From Papilionanthe hookeriana x Papilionanthe teres (Eukaryota > Streptophyta > Magnoliopsida > Asparagales > Orchidaceae): 64,000 bases of DNA. The stretch lies in assembly GCA_022702705.1 (NCBI GenBank), contig CM040423.1, positions 121,701,738-121,765,737 on the forward strand. The letters are read 5' to 3'. Shown in pieces: positions 23,040 to 33,029 of this stretch. The notes beneath the pieces are model-generated. The model saw only the letters and a list, made by a program, of their open reading frames with translations. It had not been told where the DNA came from and ran no database searches. Within the stretch, counting starts at the first letter, position 1. Each line of letters starts with the position of its first letter. The position numbers and the translations under genes were made by a program.

Positions 23040-23787
23040 AAAATTTTAATTGTCCTCAAGTGACACTAAAATCATATAAAAATCATGCATGCAAATTATT
23101 TAAATGAGTTTCTTTAGGAAGGTTTCAAAATTTTGTTCTAGAAATGAAATAGTTTAATTTAGAAAAAATTTTAGTAAATGAGACCAACTTAAAGTTTAGA
23201 AAGTTCTTAAGTAAAGGTTCATGAAAAATATAAGTTCATATCTAATTCAAAAATACTTGTAGATTTTTCAAAATATAGAATTTGAACGTTTTATTTTCCT
23301 CACTTAAAAATTTTATTTGTAATCTTAAGCTTTAGATTTTCTCAAAACTTATATTTTAAACTTTAGGCATGAAACCAATTTTTGATTAGACCTTTAAATC
23401 CTCAAGCATCTCCTTCCTTTTCTTTTCTTTTTTCTTTTTTTTTTATTAAGGCAACGATTATTGTATCTTGATTGGCCTTTAATGATTTTGAATTCTACCA
23501 TTCCATTTAAAATAAAGGTCTGATATATATCTTTCACTTAAAGTCGTAATAGTAGTGTTGAAAATTATTTTTCAATAAAAGAAATTTAAGTTTTGAAATA
23601 TAAAAGTCAAATCTTCTATCTTTCCAAAAATACAACATTTCTTACTAAAGATAGTTTAACAACATTTATCATTTCTTTACTAAGAAAATTTTAACTTTAA
23701 AATTTTCATCATTACTATAAATTTTAAACTAAATTCTCTTATTTATTTCTATATTCAAAATTTTGCTCCCCTAATATAACTTCATAT
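23040..23787 (-). other. 3' internal remnant of an Athila-like element
   Basis: AT-rich non-coding sequence parallel to 14376-15150 of element A; both have GTCCTCAAGT soon after the tract and a C/T-rich run followed by a rise in A/T. No coding domain is visible. It ends abruptly at a Tat/Ogre LTR fragment. Confidence 0.6.
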
Positions 23788-23870
23788 TATTGACCTCATT
23801 TTTGATGAGGTCTTTTCTCTTCTCTCTCCTTAGTACTTATGATCTAGCCTTAGGTTTTCCCTTTGAATAG
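23788..23870 (+). repeat. 83-bp inverted fragment of a Tat/Ogre LTR start
   Basis: Plus strand reads TATTGACCTC, then the 7-bp inverted pair GACCTCA/TGAGGTC, TCTCTCCTTAGTACTTATGA and GATCTAGCCTTAGG. This is the reverse complement of 13446-13528 with a handful of changes. It matches the first 83 bases of the giant LTRs in the opposite orientation and then stops. Confidence 0.75.
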
Positions 23871-24940
23871 CCCGCACATGGCCTTCGACTACCCAAGGAT
23901 TCATGTGACATCTACAAGTTAAGAGTTCTTCTCCTTCTAGGTCTCAAAACTCTTCAACAGGTTTTAACAATTTAAATGGCCAATTTAAAAAGTAAAGTAA
24001 GATCAGGTATTAATATCATCACAATGTTTTGAAAATATTTTGATTTTCAATTCTCTATTGAATCTTATGTTATCTTTTCATAATTGAAGGAATAAAGTAA
24101 ACTAACTACTCAGAACACATTGAATATAAACAGCAAAAAATAATAAATAAACTTTGAATTAAAAATAAAATACTTATCTCAAATATTCCTTCTACAGATC
24201 TTCTGATTCCTACTGACTCCACAGTGTAATGAACTCAAGATGCAACAACTTGAAAATAAACTCACTAAACTAAATAAAAGTGGCCCTAAATTTCTCTCTC
24301 TGTTTCTCTCTCTAAGGATGAGAGATCCTAAAGTGGCTAAGAGAAAGGGGTTACAATGGGGGTACGTTTTTCTGAAGGAGTGGACTCCTATTTATAGGCT
24401 TCAAGGGTTGCCTTGAGGCACCTCTTCAAAACATGTCCACATTCAATGACTCTTCTAGAAGGTCTGCATGCAGCCTAGTTGCCAGCATCTGGCGCCTAGG
24501 CGCCGGACACCGCGTCCAGTTCTTTGCACCTCTTCGCTTTGGCTCGCACCTCTTCACAATTAAAACCATTTTGGAGCGTCCAAATGCAATGTATCACATG
24601 TATTATTATCAAGGAACAACAGCCAGTCTTCTAAAATGTCGAATAACTGCTCACTCCATCAAAATAATCGTCCAAATGTTGTCAAAAACTTGACAGTTTC
24701 TGTATCGAGTCTGGCGCATAGGCGCCAACTTCTGGCGCCTAGGAGCCAGACCATATTTTTTATAATTCTTGTATTTTGCTCCATTTTTGCTCCTTTTTGC
24801 TCCTTTTTCACCCTTTTTCCTTTTTTGGATCTTTTTACATCACCTACATCCAAAAACACAAAAATACTTTTCATTAAAGCATAATATCCTTAGAAATTGA
24901 TAAAAATCAAGACATAAAAATAAGTATTTTTTATGGATCA
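23871..24940 (-). repeat. Athila-like LTR C, left-truncated
   Basis: From about 23955 it aligns with the right half of LTRs A and B, and it ends TTTTTTATGGATCA. Palindromes are at 24491-24504 (GGCGCCTAGGCGCC, perfect) and the pair 24713-24726 / 24733-24746. The first 80 bases (23871-23954) are not clearly alignable. Its right end directly abuts interrupted Tat/Ogre integrase, so the original insertion was into element 2. ORFs at 24433-24884 are LTR sequence. Confidence 0.72.
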
Positions 24941-25310
24941 GTCCTTTTGAGGAAGGAGGGTCTATCCGACCCACTATGTCCGTACCCTAGCACTCGAATG
25001 ACCACGAGGCAATTGTTGGGTGCAGAACATTCGGAGGCAAGTGCAAGACCACTCCATGCACCTGACACTAATGGCATCTCTTAGCTATGTCCATTCAATT
25101 TGTCATCATTGCTGGCCAGTAGTATCCGAGTCTTTTGATTTTCATCTTCATTTTCGGTCCTGACTGGTGAGCACCACACAATCCAGCATGTACTTCTTTG
25201 ACAATTTTCTGCGCTTCTTCTCTGCTAAGACATCTCAGCCACATCTGGTCGAAGGATCTCCTATACAAAACATTGTCTATCAGGGCATACGACAAAGCCC
25301 TCTTCTGAAT
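24941..25310 (-). pseudogene. Integrase N-terminal part, element 2, truncated
   Basis: The zinc-binding region includes EVHAGLCGAHQSGPKMKMKI and KRLGYYWPAMM, then HQCQVHGVVLH and the approach to the catalytic core (DIVGRIDPPSSKG). It breaks at 24941, exactly where LTR C begins. In element 3 the sequence continues with the first catalytic Asp region. The integrase would insert cDNA into chromosomes; this copy lacks the whole D,D-35-E core. Confidence 0.82.
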
Positions 25311-26062
25311 CTGGTGCGCTACTGACTTATCTTCTGGTAGATTTCTGGTTTGCAAATATTCTATTAATGGCTGATGCCAATCTTCTGTATCTTCTGCCAC
25401 AGCAGCAACTGTCTTTTCCTTTTCAATTTCATGTAGACTGTCGAGGTCGATCTGAGACAACACCTGACGTCCTTGCACTGTAATATCTATAGAATCTTCG
25501 GGTGGACAAGCCAATTCTTTAGCGAGTTTTGCTAAAGCATCCGCATGGGCATTGTCTGCTCGAGGAATCCTATAGAATATCACATTCAGAATTTGCTCGA
25601 GTAACTTCATCGTATACCGGTGGTATTCTTCTAATCTCGGCTTTAGAATTTTGTACTGTCCTGCCACTTGCTGGATGGCGAGCTGTGAGTCTCCATAAAT
25701 GGAAATGTCTGTTCTATCAATTAGTATTGCTAATTCCAAGCCGTGATTAGGGCTTCATACTCAACTTCATTGTTGATACTCGGCTCTGTCAAGTGGTAAG
25801 AAAACCTCAGCATGGCCCGATCTGGTGTCACAGAGATTAAACCAATTCCAACTTTGCCTGGTATGACTGTTCCTGATCCTTTGTCTTTTCGAGCTGATGA
25901 CGCACCATCAAAGTACATTTCCCAATTTTGAGCATTGGGATCTTCTATCTGTAGTATCTGCTCATCTAGTAAATCATCATTGAGCGGGGACCCAGCTAGC
26001 AGTGGGTGCTGCTTGCGAGAAAATCTCGCAAGAATTTGCCCTTTCGAGAGCGCGAAGGGCAA
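25095..26062 (-). pseudogene. Second (archaeal-type) RNase H, element 2
   Basis: Two overlapping frames: 25730-26062 carries MYFDGASSARKDKGSGTVIP (first catalytic Asp) and SYHLTEPSINNEVEYEALI (Glu). 25095-25739 carries IYGDSQLAIQQVAGQYKIL (Asp) and the Arg/His region ADNAHADALAKLAKEL (last Asp). All four acidic positions of an RNase HI fold are present, but a frameshift near 25735 separates them. An additional archaeal-type RNase H after the ordinary one is a known hallmark of the plant Tat clade. It leads without a gap into the integrase N-terminus. Confidence 0.82.
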
Positions 26063-27320
26063 AGCTTATATCAAACAATAATATCATTGACCATCTTGCT
26101 AAGCGTCCAGAAAGCGTTGGTCGGGTCATCAAATATTGCAAAGGATTAACCTTCGAAATCAGGTTGACCTTATGAGACAACATGCAATGTCTAAGCTTCT
26201 GAGTGGCGAAAACTAAAGCTAGACAATTTTTCTCAATAGGAGGATACTTTTCCTCTGCAGGTATTAGACGTCGACTCAAGTAGTTGAGTGCGTTCTCTTT
26301 ACCCATATCATTGAATTGGGCAAGTAGAGCTCCGAGGGACTCATCTAATGTCACGGTATAAAGTATCAACGGTCTACCTGGGATAGGGGCTGCTAAAACA
26401 GGAGGTGTCATTAGATATCGTTTAATATCTTCGAAAGCCTACTGGCACTTATCTTCCCAAATAAATTTGGCATCCTTTTTAATTAATGCCGAGAAAGGGT
26501 GACACCTGCTCGACAGATTAGATATAAAGCTCCTCAGATATGCTAATTTTCCTTGCAATGAATGTAGTTGTTTCAAGGTTTTAGGGGGAGGCATTTCTAA
26601 GATGGCTTTAATCTTCTCTGGGTCGATTTTCATTCCCCGATGACGGACAACGAATCCTAGAAATTTCCCAGAGGTAACGCCGAAAGCGCACTTTAAGGGA
26701 TTTATCTTTAGATTATATTGTCATAATCGTTCAAATACGATCCTCAAATCATATAGGTGGTTTCCTCTTATCTTGCTCTTAACGACCAAATCATCCACAT
26801 AGCATTCTACTTGGTTGTGAATGAGGTCATCGAAGATCCTCGTCATTGCCCTTTGGTATGTAGCTCCTGCTTTCTTCAGTCCAAACGGCATCACGGTGTA
26901 GCAGTAAATCCCGATCGGAGTTCTGAAAGCCGTGAGCGTTCCGTCTTCTGGTGCCATCTTGATCTGATTGTACCCTGAAGACCCATCCATAAAGAAGAAA
27001 GTTTCATATGTCGATGCGATGTCCACCATTAGTTTCGGTATCGGCAACCGAAATTCATCTTTTGGACATGCTTTGTTTAAATCCCTGAAGTCGACACACA
27101 CTCGAATTTGTCCATTTTTCTTTTTCACTGGCACAACATTAGCTAACCACGTCGGATACTGTTCTTCTCGGACAAAATTAGCATCTATTAATTTCTTGAT
27201 TTCTGCTGTAACTTGCTGTTCTATCTCGAGGCGCATCCTTCTGGGAGCTTGCTTTACTGTCTTCACATTCTTATCCACTCCGAGGCGGTGAACTGCGACT
27301 GCTGGAGATAGTCCTGGCAT
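25977..27320 (-). pseudogene. Reverse transcriptase and first RNase H, element 2
   Basis: RT: 26721-27320 contains APRRMRLEIEQQVTAEIKKL, WLANVVPVKKKNGQIRVCVD, FRDLNKACPKDEF and YNQIKMAPED. The catalytic YVDD lies at plus positions 26790-26801. A TAA just after YDLRIVFERL breaks the frame. Thumb and connection continue at 26439-26633 (PPPKTLKQLHSLQGKLAYLR). The first RNase H is at 25977-26411 (LILYTVTLDESLGALLAQFN, EEKYPPIEKNCLALVFATQK) and loses its frame near 26060. RT copies RNA into cDNA inside the particle. At least three lesions are present. Confidence 0.88.
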
Positions 27321-27356
27321 TTCGTCATAGCTCCAGGTGAAGCAATCTTTGAATTC

Positions 27357-28085
27357 TCATAGTAACCTGACCAAGCCTGCAACCTCTTCTTTGTTGAGTA
27401 ACGAACTTATGAAAGTCGGCCGGGGCTGCTCCTCAGTTCCGAGATTGATTTCTCTTAATTCATCGACTGTTGATTTAATTTCTTCTTCGAATTCTGGCGT
27501 AGCATCGCCTATTGGCTGATCTTCATATTCATCTTGAATGTCCAGGCAATCTTCTTTTGACTGACTAGTAACAACCATACAAAATTCTAAGTCATCGACG
27601 GGTCCGAGAGTACCAAACCCAAGACCTTCTTTTGAATTAAGTTTCTTTCCTTTTAGATTCCATAATTTTTCGAACGATTGTCTCTTATCTTTTGACATTT
27701 TCTTTAACACATATCCTTGTTGAATTAACTTCTGTACACATGGCGAAAAGTAGCCAAAAGGTAATTCCATTAATTCATTTGACTCATTTTGTTCAAGAAT
27801 TACACAAGGTTCAGAAGTGGAAGAGGAAGCTTTGTAAAACTTGATCGGTTTAAAACCATCGTTATGAACTTCCTTGAACTCTATACTCTCTATCTTTTGA
27901 GAATGGATCGGAGTATGGGTCATGGCATGAACATAATGGTTAATACAATCGTACATCAATTGATATTCATCCTTTGCTTCGTCGTCCAGAGAGATTTCAA
28001 TCTGTGGCTTCTTCTGACTTATCATCATTGTTTCTTTATCTTCTTCAGAGTATTCCTCCATGTCGATGTTGATTGTTGGCTTCAT
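27357..28085 (-). CDS. Protease-RT linker, element 2
   Basis: Open segment of 242 codons of the pol polyprotein with no catalytic motif: HAMTHTPIHSQKIESIEFKE, ASSSTSEPCVILEQNE, YVLKKMSKDKRQSFEKLWN, NSKEGLGFGTLG, then DELREINLGTEEQPRPTFIS. The same linker occurs at 44587-45219 and, in plus orientation, from 56991. A TAG at about 27357 separates it from the RT proper. It is part of a polyprotein, so the apparent start is not a real one. Confidence 0.75.
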   Translation of the reverse strand: MKPTINIDMEEYSEEDKETMMISQKKPQIEISLDDEAKDEYQLMYDCINHYVHAMTHTPIHSQKIESIEFKEVHNDGFKPIKFYKASSSTSEPCVILEQNESNELMELPFGYFSPCVQKLIQQGYVLKKMSKDKRQSFEKLWNLKGKKLNSKEGLGFGTLGPVDDLEFCMVVTSQSKEDCLDIQDEYEDQPIGDATPEFEEEIKSTVDELREINLGTEEQPRPTFISSLLNKEEVAGLVRLL

Positions 28086-28124
28086 CTGTTCAACAATCTG
28101 GGAAATTCTTCCTCGACCACGTCC

Positions 28125-29640
28125 TCAGACTCGACCTCGGATGGGTGGGCTAAAAGAACTTTTACCAACTCGTTGAGAAGGAGCGGTACGAGATTGTTGA
28201 ACTGGAGCCATACAGTCTCGTCCTTGTAGTTCCTTTGAGTCTTCCATTTTGCTTATCACAATGTCTCTTGAAAATACTTTTTTCTTCAGAGGAGCATAGT
28301 AAGAGACGTCTTCATGGACGTCCACTTCATGTATTGAAAACCGCTGTAGATCCCCTTTAATGCAATGTTCTTGTCCATCTTCGTAGTATTTGATGCACTG
28401 GTGAAGCGACGACGGGACCATATTGTACTCATGGAGCCACGGTCGACCAAGTAGGGTATTGAACGAAGTATCCGCATCATGACATGAAATTTTGCACTTG
28501 TTACTAGATTTCCGACTTTCATTTGTAGCGTTATAGAATCGAGGGCTCTTTCTCCTTTTTGATTGAAACCTCTTAACATCATTTTATCCATTGAAAGCTC
28601 TCGGGCGTCGATGTCCAAGTAAGCTAACGTACGTAGACTCATTATATTGAGTGACTCTCCAGGATCTACTAAGACTCTGGAAAGCACAAATTGCCGATGA
28701 TGACAGAAATGTAGAGTGGACAATTGTGATCGGCTATACCAAGTAGCAAATCTTCATCGGTGAAAGTAACGCCAGGCTGTTCCTTTATGGTGCAAACTCC
28801 ATCTGAGGATGTGCTAGCCAATTGCGCTAAGCAAATGTCGGGATCAAGTAGAGCCTTGATCAAACTTTCTCTCATCTCCTTTGATAGGATCAGAGCATCG
28901 TAAATACTTAGTTTGGCCGGCAACTTCCTGAGATGAGCTAACACGTTGTAATCCACTTTATTTGGGTTTTCAACTTCATTTCGAACTTGTATTTCTTCAG
29001 TAACTAGAGGTATTTCTTCTTGAGTGACTATCTGCTTTCCTTTGTCCACTGGAGTTGTTCTTAGAGGTAGCACCTTGCCACTCCTTAAATGCACATCCGT
29101 TATTCCTTCTTCTTCTAGACCCAGAGGTCATTCTGTATCTGAGAAGTCCAAACTGATGTGAAGTGGAGCTCCTTTGCACTCGAGGCCTTGCTCCTCACTT
29201 CTCATACTGTCGTAGACAGTGTTGTCAATGTCTTCTTTATCTTTGGTGGAAGTTAATATGATTTAAGGATCATTTTGGGAATCGAAATCAGGGTTAGATA
29301 GGTTGTGATTAGTTACGTCATCACTAGAGACAGTAAGAATGTAGCCAACATCATTTATATCACTATTATGAGACCCTGGAGGGGTACAAAGATAATGATA
29401 CAAAGTCAGGAATTTAAGGAATTTCACCCCTAAATCTGAGACAACCAGTCTAACGGGAGCAGCCCCTATCCTATCCTCCGCGCTATCGTCTTTAATCTCA
29501 TTCAAGATCTCTTTCTTCCTCCACTCTCGTCGCGGTGGCTTCCTTGGCGAAGCTTTCATCTTGGCCTGTGCTGACGGCGGACTCCGGACAGCGGCTTTCT
29601 TTGGAGCAGACTGAATCTGATCCAGGACCTTCTTGAGCTC
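28125..29640 (-). pseudogene. Protease region, element 2
   Basis: 29263-29559 and 28669-29094 hold the sequence before the protease (LYHYLCTPPGS, HLRSGKVLPLRTTPVDKGKQ, VDYNVLAHLRKLPAKLSIYD, FTDEDLLLGIADHNCPLYIS). 28286-28723 holds the active-site strand as RVLVDPGESLNIMSLRTLAY with Asp-Pro-Gly, then LSMDKMMLRGFNQKGERALD. 28125-28421 has the rest (SSLHQCIKYYEDGQEHCIKG). Frame changes separate the blocks, and a TAG lies at 29644-29646, shared with element 3. Confidence 0.78.
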
Positions 29641-29659
29641 ATTCTAAATTGTGCTCCAT

Positions 29660-31335
29660 CCGTCCTTACCGGCATATGGGTCAAGTGGAGAGATTGGCTC
29701 AGCTAAAATTACATTTATAGAACCTTTTCAGGCTCCTTCAGATATTCCTTTGGTATCGTTATATTTCCTTATTTGTAATTCCGCTCAAGCCAATTCTTGA
29801 ACTGAAGCAGTTCTCAATTGTATGTCCAAGCATCCGGTGATAAGGATAGAATTTGGGCTGATCTTTCTTATTCACCTCTTCAGGCTTTTTCGGTTCGGAT
29901 AACTTGAACTTGGGCTTTTTTAGCAGATTCTTGAACATCTTTGCCACAGCCTCATCTTTGAAAGAGTAGTTTCTGCGTAGTCATTCTGATATTATAGGAA
30001 CTGGTCTCCTGTCTGTCCTGTACGGTCTCTGCTGCTGCTCGACCGGCTGATTATTCCTGCGGTGGACGAGACCGTCCGTACTCGCTGAGGCCTGATCTAT
30101 CGTCGAGGTGATTCGCTCGGTCTGAATCATCATCGGTTGCTTTCTTTTATCAACCGCGACCACTATGCCAGATCTCTTCTCATAAGCCTTTGCTGGTTTT
30201 GTTTTCTCTGTCTTTTCTGCAAGCTCCATGTGCTTGATTTGTTCTCATAGTCGTGGCCTTGGCGCGAGTTTCTCGAAGGACTTGATCGTGAGACCCTTAA
30301 GCATGAAAGCTACCTGACCGTGAATACTCTTGAGTAGTATATCGATCACATACTGTTCTTGTAGCTGAGGTTCACATTTCACACTTAAGTTTCTCCACCT
30401 AAAGATGTAGTCAACCAAAGTCTCGTCGGGCTTCTAACATTCTACCACGAGATCTCCTATGGTGACATGATGTTGAGCACCGATGAATCTCTTTACGAAC
30501 ATGCTTTCCATTTCTGCTAAAGTTTTCACTGATCCATTAGGAATTTCTGCAGACCAATCGAAAGCTATTCCTGATAGGCTGCTGACAAACTGACGGAACA
30601 ATAGCGCTTCACTTCCTACTGTATTGCAACAGCTGGCTCTGAAGTGCGCTATATGTTGCCGAGGGTTTTCTGTTCCGTTTAACGTTTTGAAGGTCTGGGG
30701 CACGAAGCCTTTGGGGTAAGGTACGACATCAAATTCCTTCGGGTAGGGTCTACCCTTTGAAACTGATGCTCCGCCTTTGGACTGGGCCAAGGCCTCTCGA
30801 ACTTGCTGTTTGACAATTTGCTTAAGCTCCTTTTCTGGTAGATTCAAAGTTGAATCGTTCTTCGAAAGCTCATTCTCATTGACAAAGGCAACCTCTCTTC
30901 TTTTATCGGCTATGTGCATTATCTCAGGCTGATTGATTTCTGGAGATGCTGTCGGACGTGACTGAGATTGTCCATGCAATGTGGCCCTGGTAGTCATAGC
31001 GGCGGTCATCTCCTCCACTCTCTTTTCCAATCGGCTGATCACTTTGTCTCTAGCGAACACGGCTCTTTGAAGCTCTTCTATTGCATCCTCCTCAAGAGGA
31101 GCTTCACGTGCAGACGCAGTGGCCCTGGTTCAACCATGTTGATTTCCATGAATTCATCATCCAAGTAATCTGACAGGTGGAGATCCTCATTATCGGCTTC
31201 CAATCCTTGCTCCCCAGTTAATTCTAAAATCTCTTCACGAAGTTTCTGAATTATATCCTCCATCGACCCTTCTTCTGCCATTGACTCTGAAGCAATAGGA
31301 GTGGTGACGATAGGAGTGCCGGACTTATAATCCGT
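29660..31335 (-). pseudogene. Gag, element 2, frameshifted
   Basis: 31078-31281 (AEEGSMEDIIQKLREEILEL, LSDYLDDEFMEINMVE) is followed by 30434-31060. That segment has the coiled-coil-like VISRLEKRVEEMTAAM and the capsid core PKGFVPQTFKTLNGTENPRQ, SEALLFRQFVSSLSGIAFDW and KTLAEMESMFVKRFIGAQHH. A TAG at 30434-30436 follows DLVVEC. Downstream, 29981-30229 is the Gln-rich stretch. 29759-29947 has a zinc-knuckle-like PYHRMLGHTIENC whose first Cys has become Tyr (element 3 keeps CPYH). Confidence 0.82.
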
Positions 31336-32427
31336 TTAATGATTTGTAGACTTCTCGAAGTGGATAGGTGTAGTGACTTTCGGTAACCACACTCTCCTCT
31401 CGAGAATTGATGCCTCAAGACGGAATGTCTCAGTGGGGACATTAGGACCAAGAGAGGAAGTGTGCTCCCTAGAGTGCAGATTGTGTACAAAGGAAAGTAA
31501 TCTTCTCTTCCTTCTCGGGAGTTCTTTGGGTGGCATTCTTGGACCTAGCGGAGACTTGACTGGTCTACGTATCACGGGCGTTGAATCGGTGGTAGTTGTC
31601 TCAACACTCTTTCCCAAACAGTGCTTGACAGAAACCCTGCTAGGCTTTTTCATTTTCAAAATTTCCTCTTTCACTTCTGGGGATATTGCACATCCCATCC
31701 TTTTAAGAAGCTAGGCAACAGAACATCTTTCTAATTCAGCCAATCTCCGTAGAAGAGTATAAGCTCGAGTGATGTGTGTGGACTTCTTTCCCTCCTCATC
31801 ACGACTGTGCCTCCTATGGAGACTTTCATTTCCAGTAGCACTAGCTAACGGGTGGAACCTACTACCTCAGAGGAGAGGAGAGGTATTCGGTAAACCGAGT
31901 TCCTCCTGCTGAGGAATTTCATGAATCACAGGCAAACTTGCAGCTTGAGTCTTGGCGGCCTTGCGAAGCTTCTGGTTGTGTTTTCTCCTTTGGGATTTGG
32001 TCAACGGGGGAACCCTGGAACTGGAACCAATCTCAAAGAGAGAAGGCAGAGCAGGGAATGCTTTGTCAGACTCCTCCTCGTGCAGAATTTCTTTCTCTTT
32101 GGCAGAAGGGGAAGTAGGTACTGTAACGGTGAAGCCGGAAGCAGTATAGGTGATGACTCTCCTTATCACAGAGTCAACCGGTTTGACGGGGACAGTAGTC
32201 ATCTTCACCTTCTTAGCAGAAGGGAAGTCTTCATGGGAGTTTAGGTTGAACTCGGCAGATGGTTCTTGAACTTCGGGGGTTGAAATATTCAGGACCACGA
32301 ACGGGACTTTTCCATGCATGACTTCAAACTCACTGAAGCCGGTTCCAAACTGAATCAACGGTGCTGCGTGACGAGCCTCACGGGAAGAGGGCAAGTCGCA
32401 GGAGAAAGTCAGCGAAGGAGTTGACAT
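31336..32427 (-). pseudogene. ORF1, element 2, one internal stop
   Basis: Begins at an ATG (32425-32427, MSTPSLTFSCDLPSSREAR). It contains FEIGSSSRVPPLTKSQRRKH, the basic ORF1 signature, then IHEIPQQEELGLPNTSPLL. A TGA replaces an Arg codon near 31867. The frame continues in 31336-31698 (KKPSRVSVKH, RPVKSPLGPRMPPKELPRRK) into gag. The function of Tat/Ogre ORF1 is unknown. This is the only minus-strand copy with an ATG at this place, so it defines the likely start; element 3 has GTG there. Confidence 0.72.
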
Positions 32428-33011
32428 TTTGATTATCAAAAGAAACGTTCCAAAATTTAGAAAGGACCAAAGACCTTGTCATCATAGTATGAACATTATG
32501 AAAAAGATCGTTCTGTGAACTGGGTAAAATTTCTGATTTCATTTAATATATTATTATTTTCTCTTATCATATTTTGTTCTACTTTTTCTTTTATTTTCTC
32601 TTAGATTTTCATGTGTTTATTTTAAATGATATTTAAAATTTTAATGGTGGATTAACTTACCGAAGGTAGAAAATTAAATCCAAGAGGCAGAAGAAGAAGA
32701 TGAAGCAAAGGACCCTACTGAGGATCTCTTTTCACAACGCACATTGCCCAAGTGGAATTAATCCACCAACACACCTATTGGGGGTCCGACCCACAAGATC
32801 AAAAGAAAAATCCTAAGGATCCCTGAACCTCTCTGTTTAGGAGTGGCTAAACAGATGGTTCTGAAATCCAGGAGAGTTGATCATACTTTCCCAAGAAAGA
32901 AATTGTTAAAGTACGTCAACAGAAGAATGATAGTTTGATCCACTAGGGACATGGACTTACTACCGATTTATGAAAGCAAAACCATCTGATCAAAATAAAG
33001 AGAGGAACTAT
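32428..33011 (-). other. Untranslated leader of element 2
   Basis: No ORF of note. Contains ACACCTATTGGGGGTCC on the plus strand (32771-32787), the 8-bp hairpin at 32833-32854, and the conserved block next to the primer site. About 580 bases long, matching element 3 closely. Confidence 0.7.
32833..32854 (-). promoter_or_regulatory. Leader hairpin, 8-bp stem
   Basis: CTGTTTAG, loop GAGTGG, CTAAACAG: a perfect stem. Element 3 has CTATTTAG/CTAAATAG with the same loop. The third base pair changed from G-C to A-T on both arms. Confidence 0.6.
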
Positions 33012-33029
33012 TCCCCAGCAGTGTCGCTA
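33012..33029 (-). other. Primer binding site of element 2, degenerate
   Basis: TCCCCAGCAGTGTCGCTA on the plus strand corresponds to TCCCCAGCGGAGTCGCCA in element 3. Several mismatches would weaken pairing with tRNA-Arg. Confidence 0.75.
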
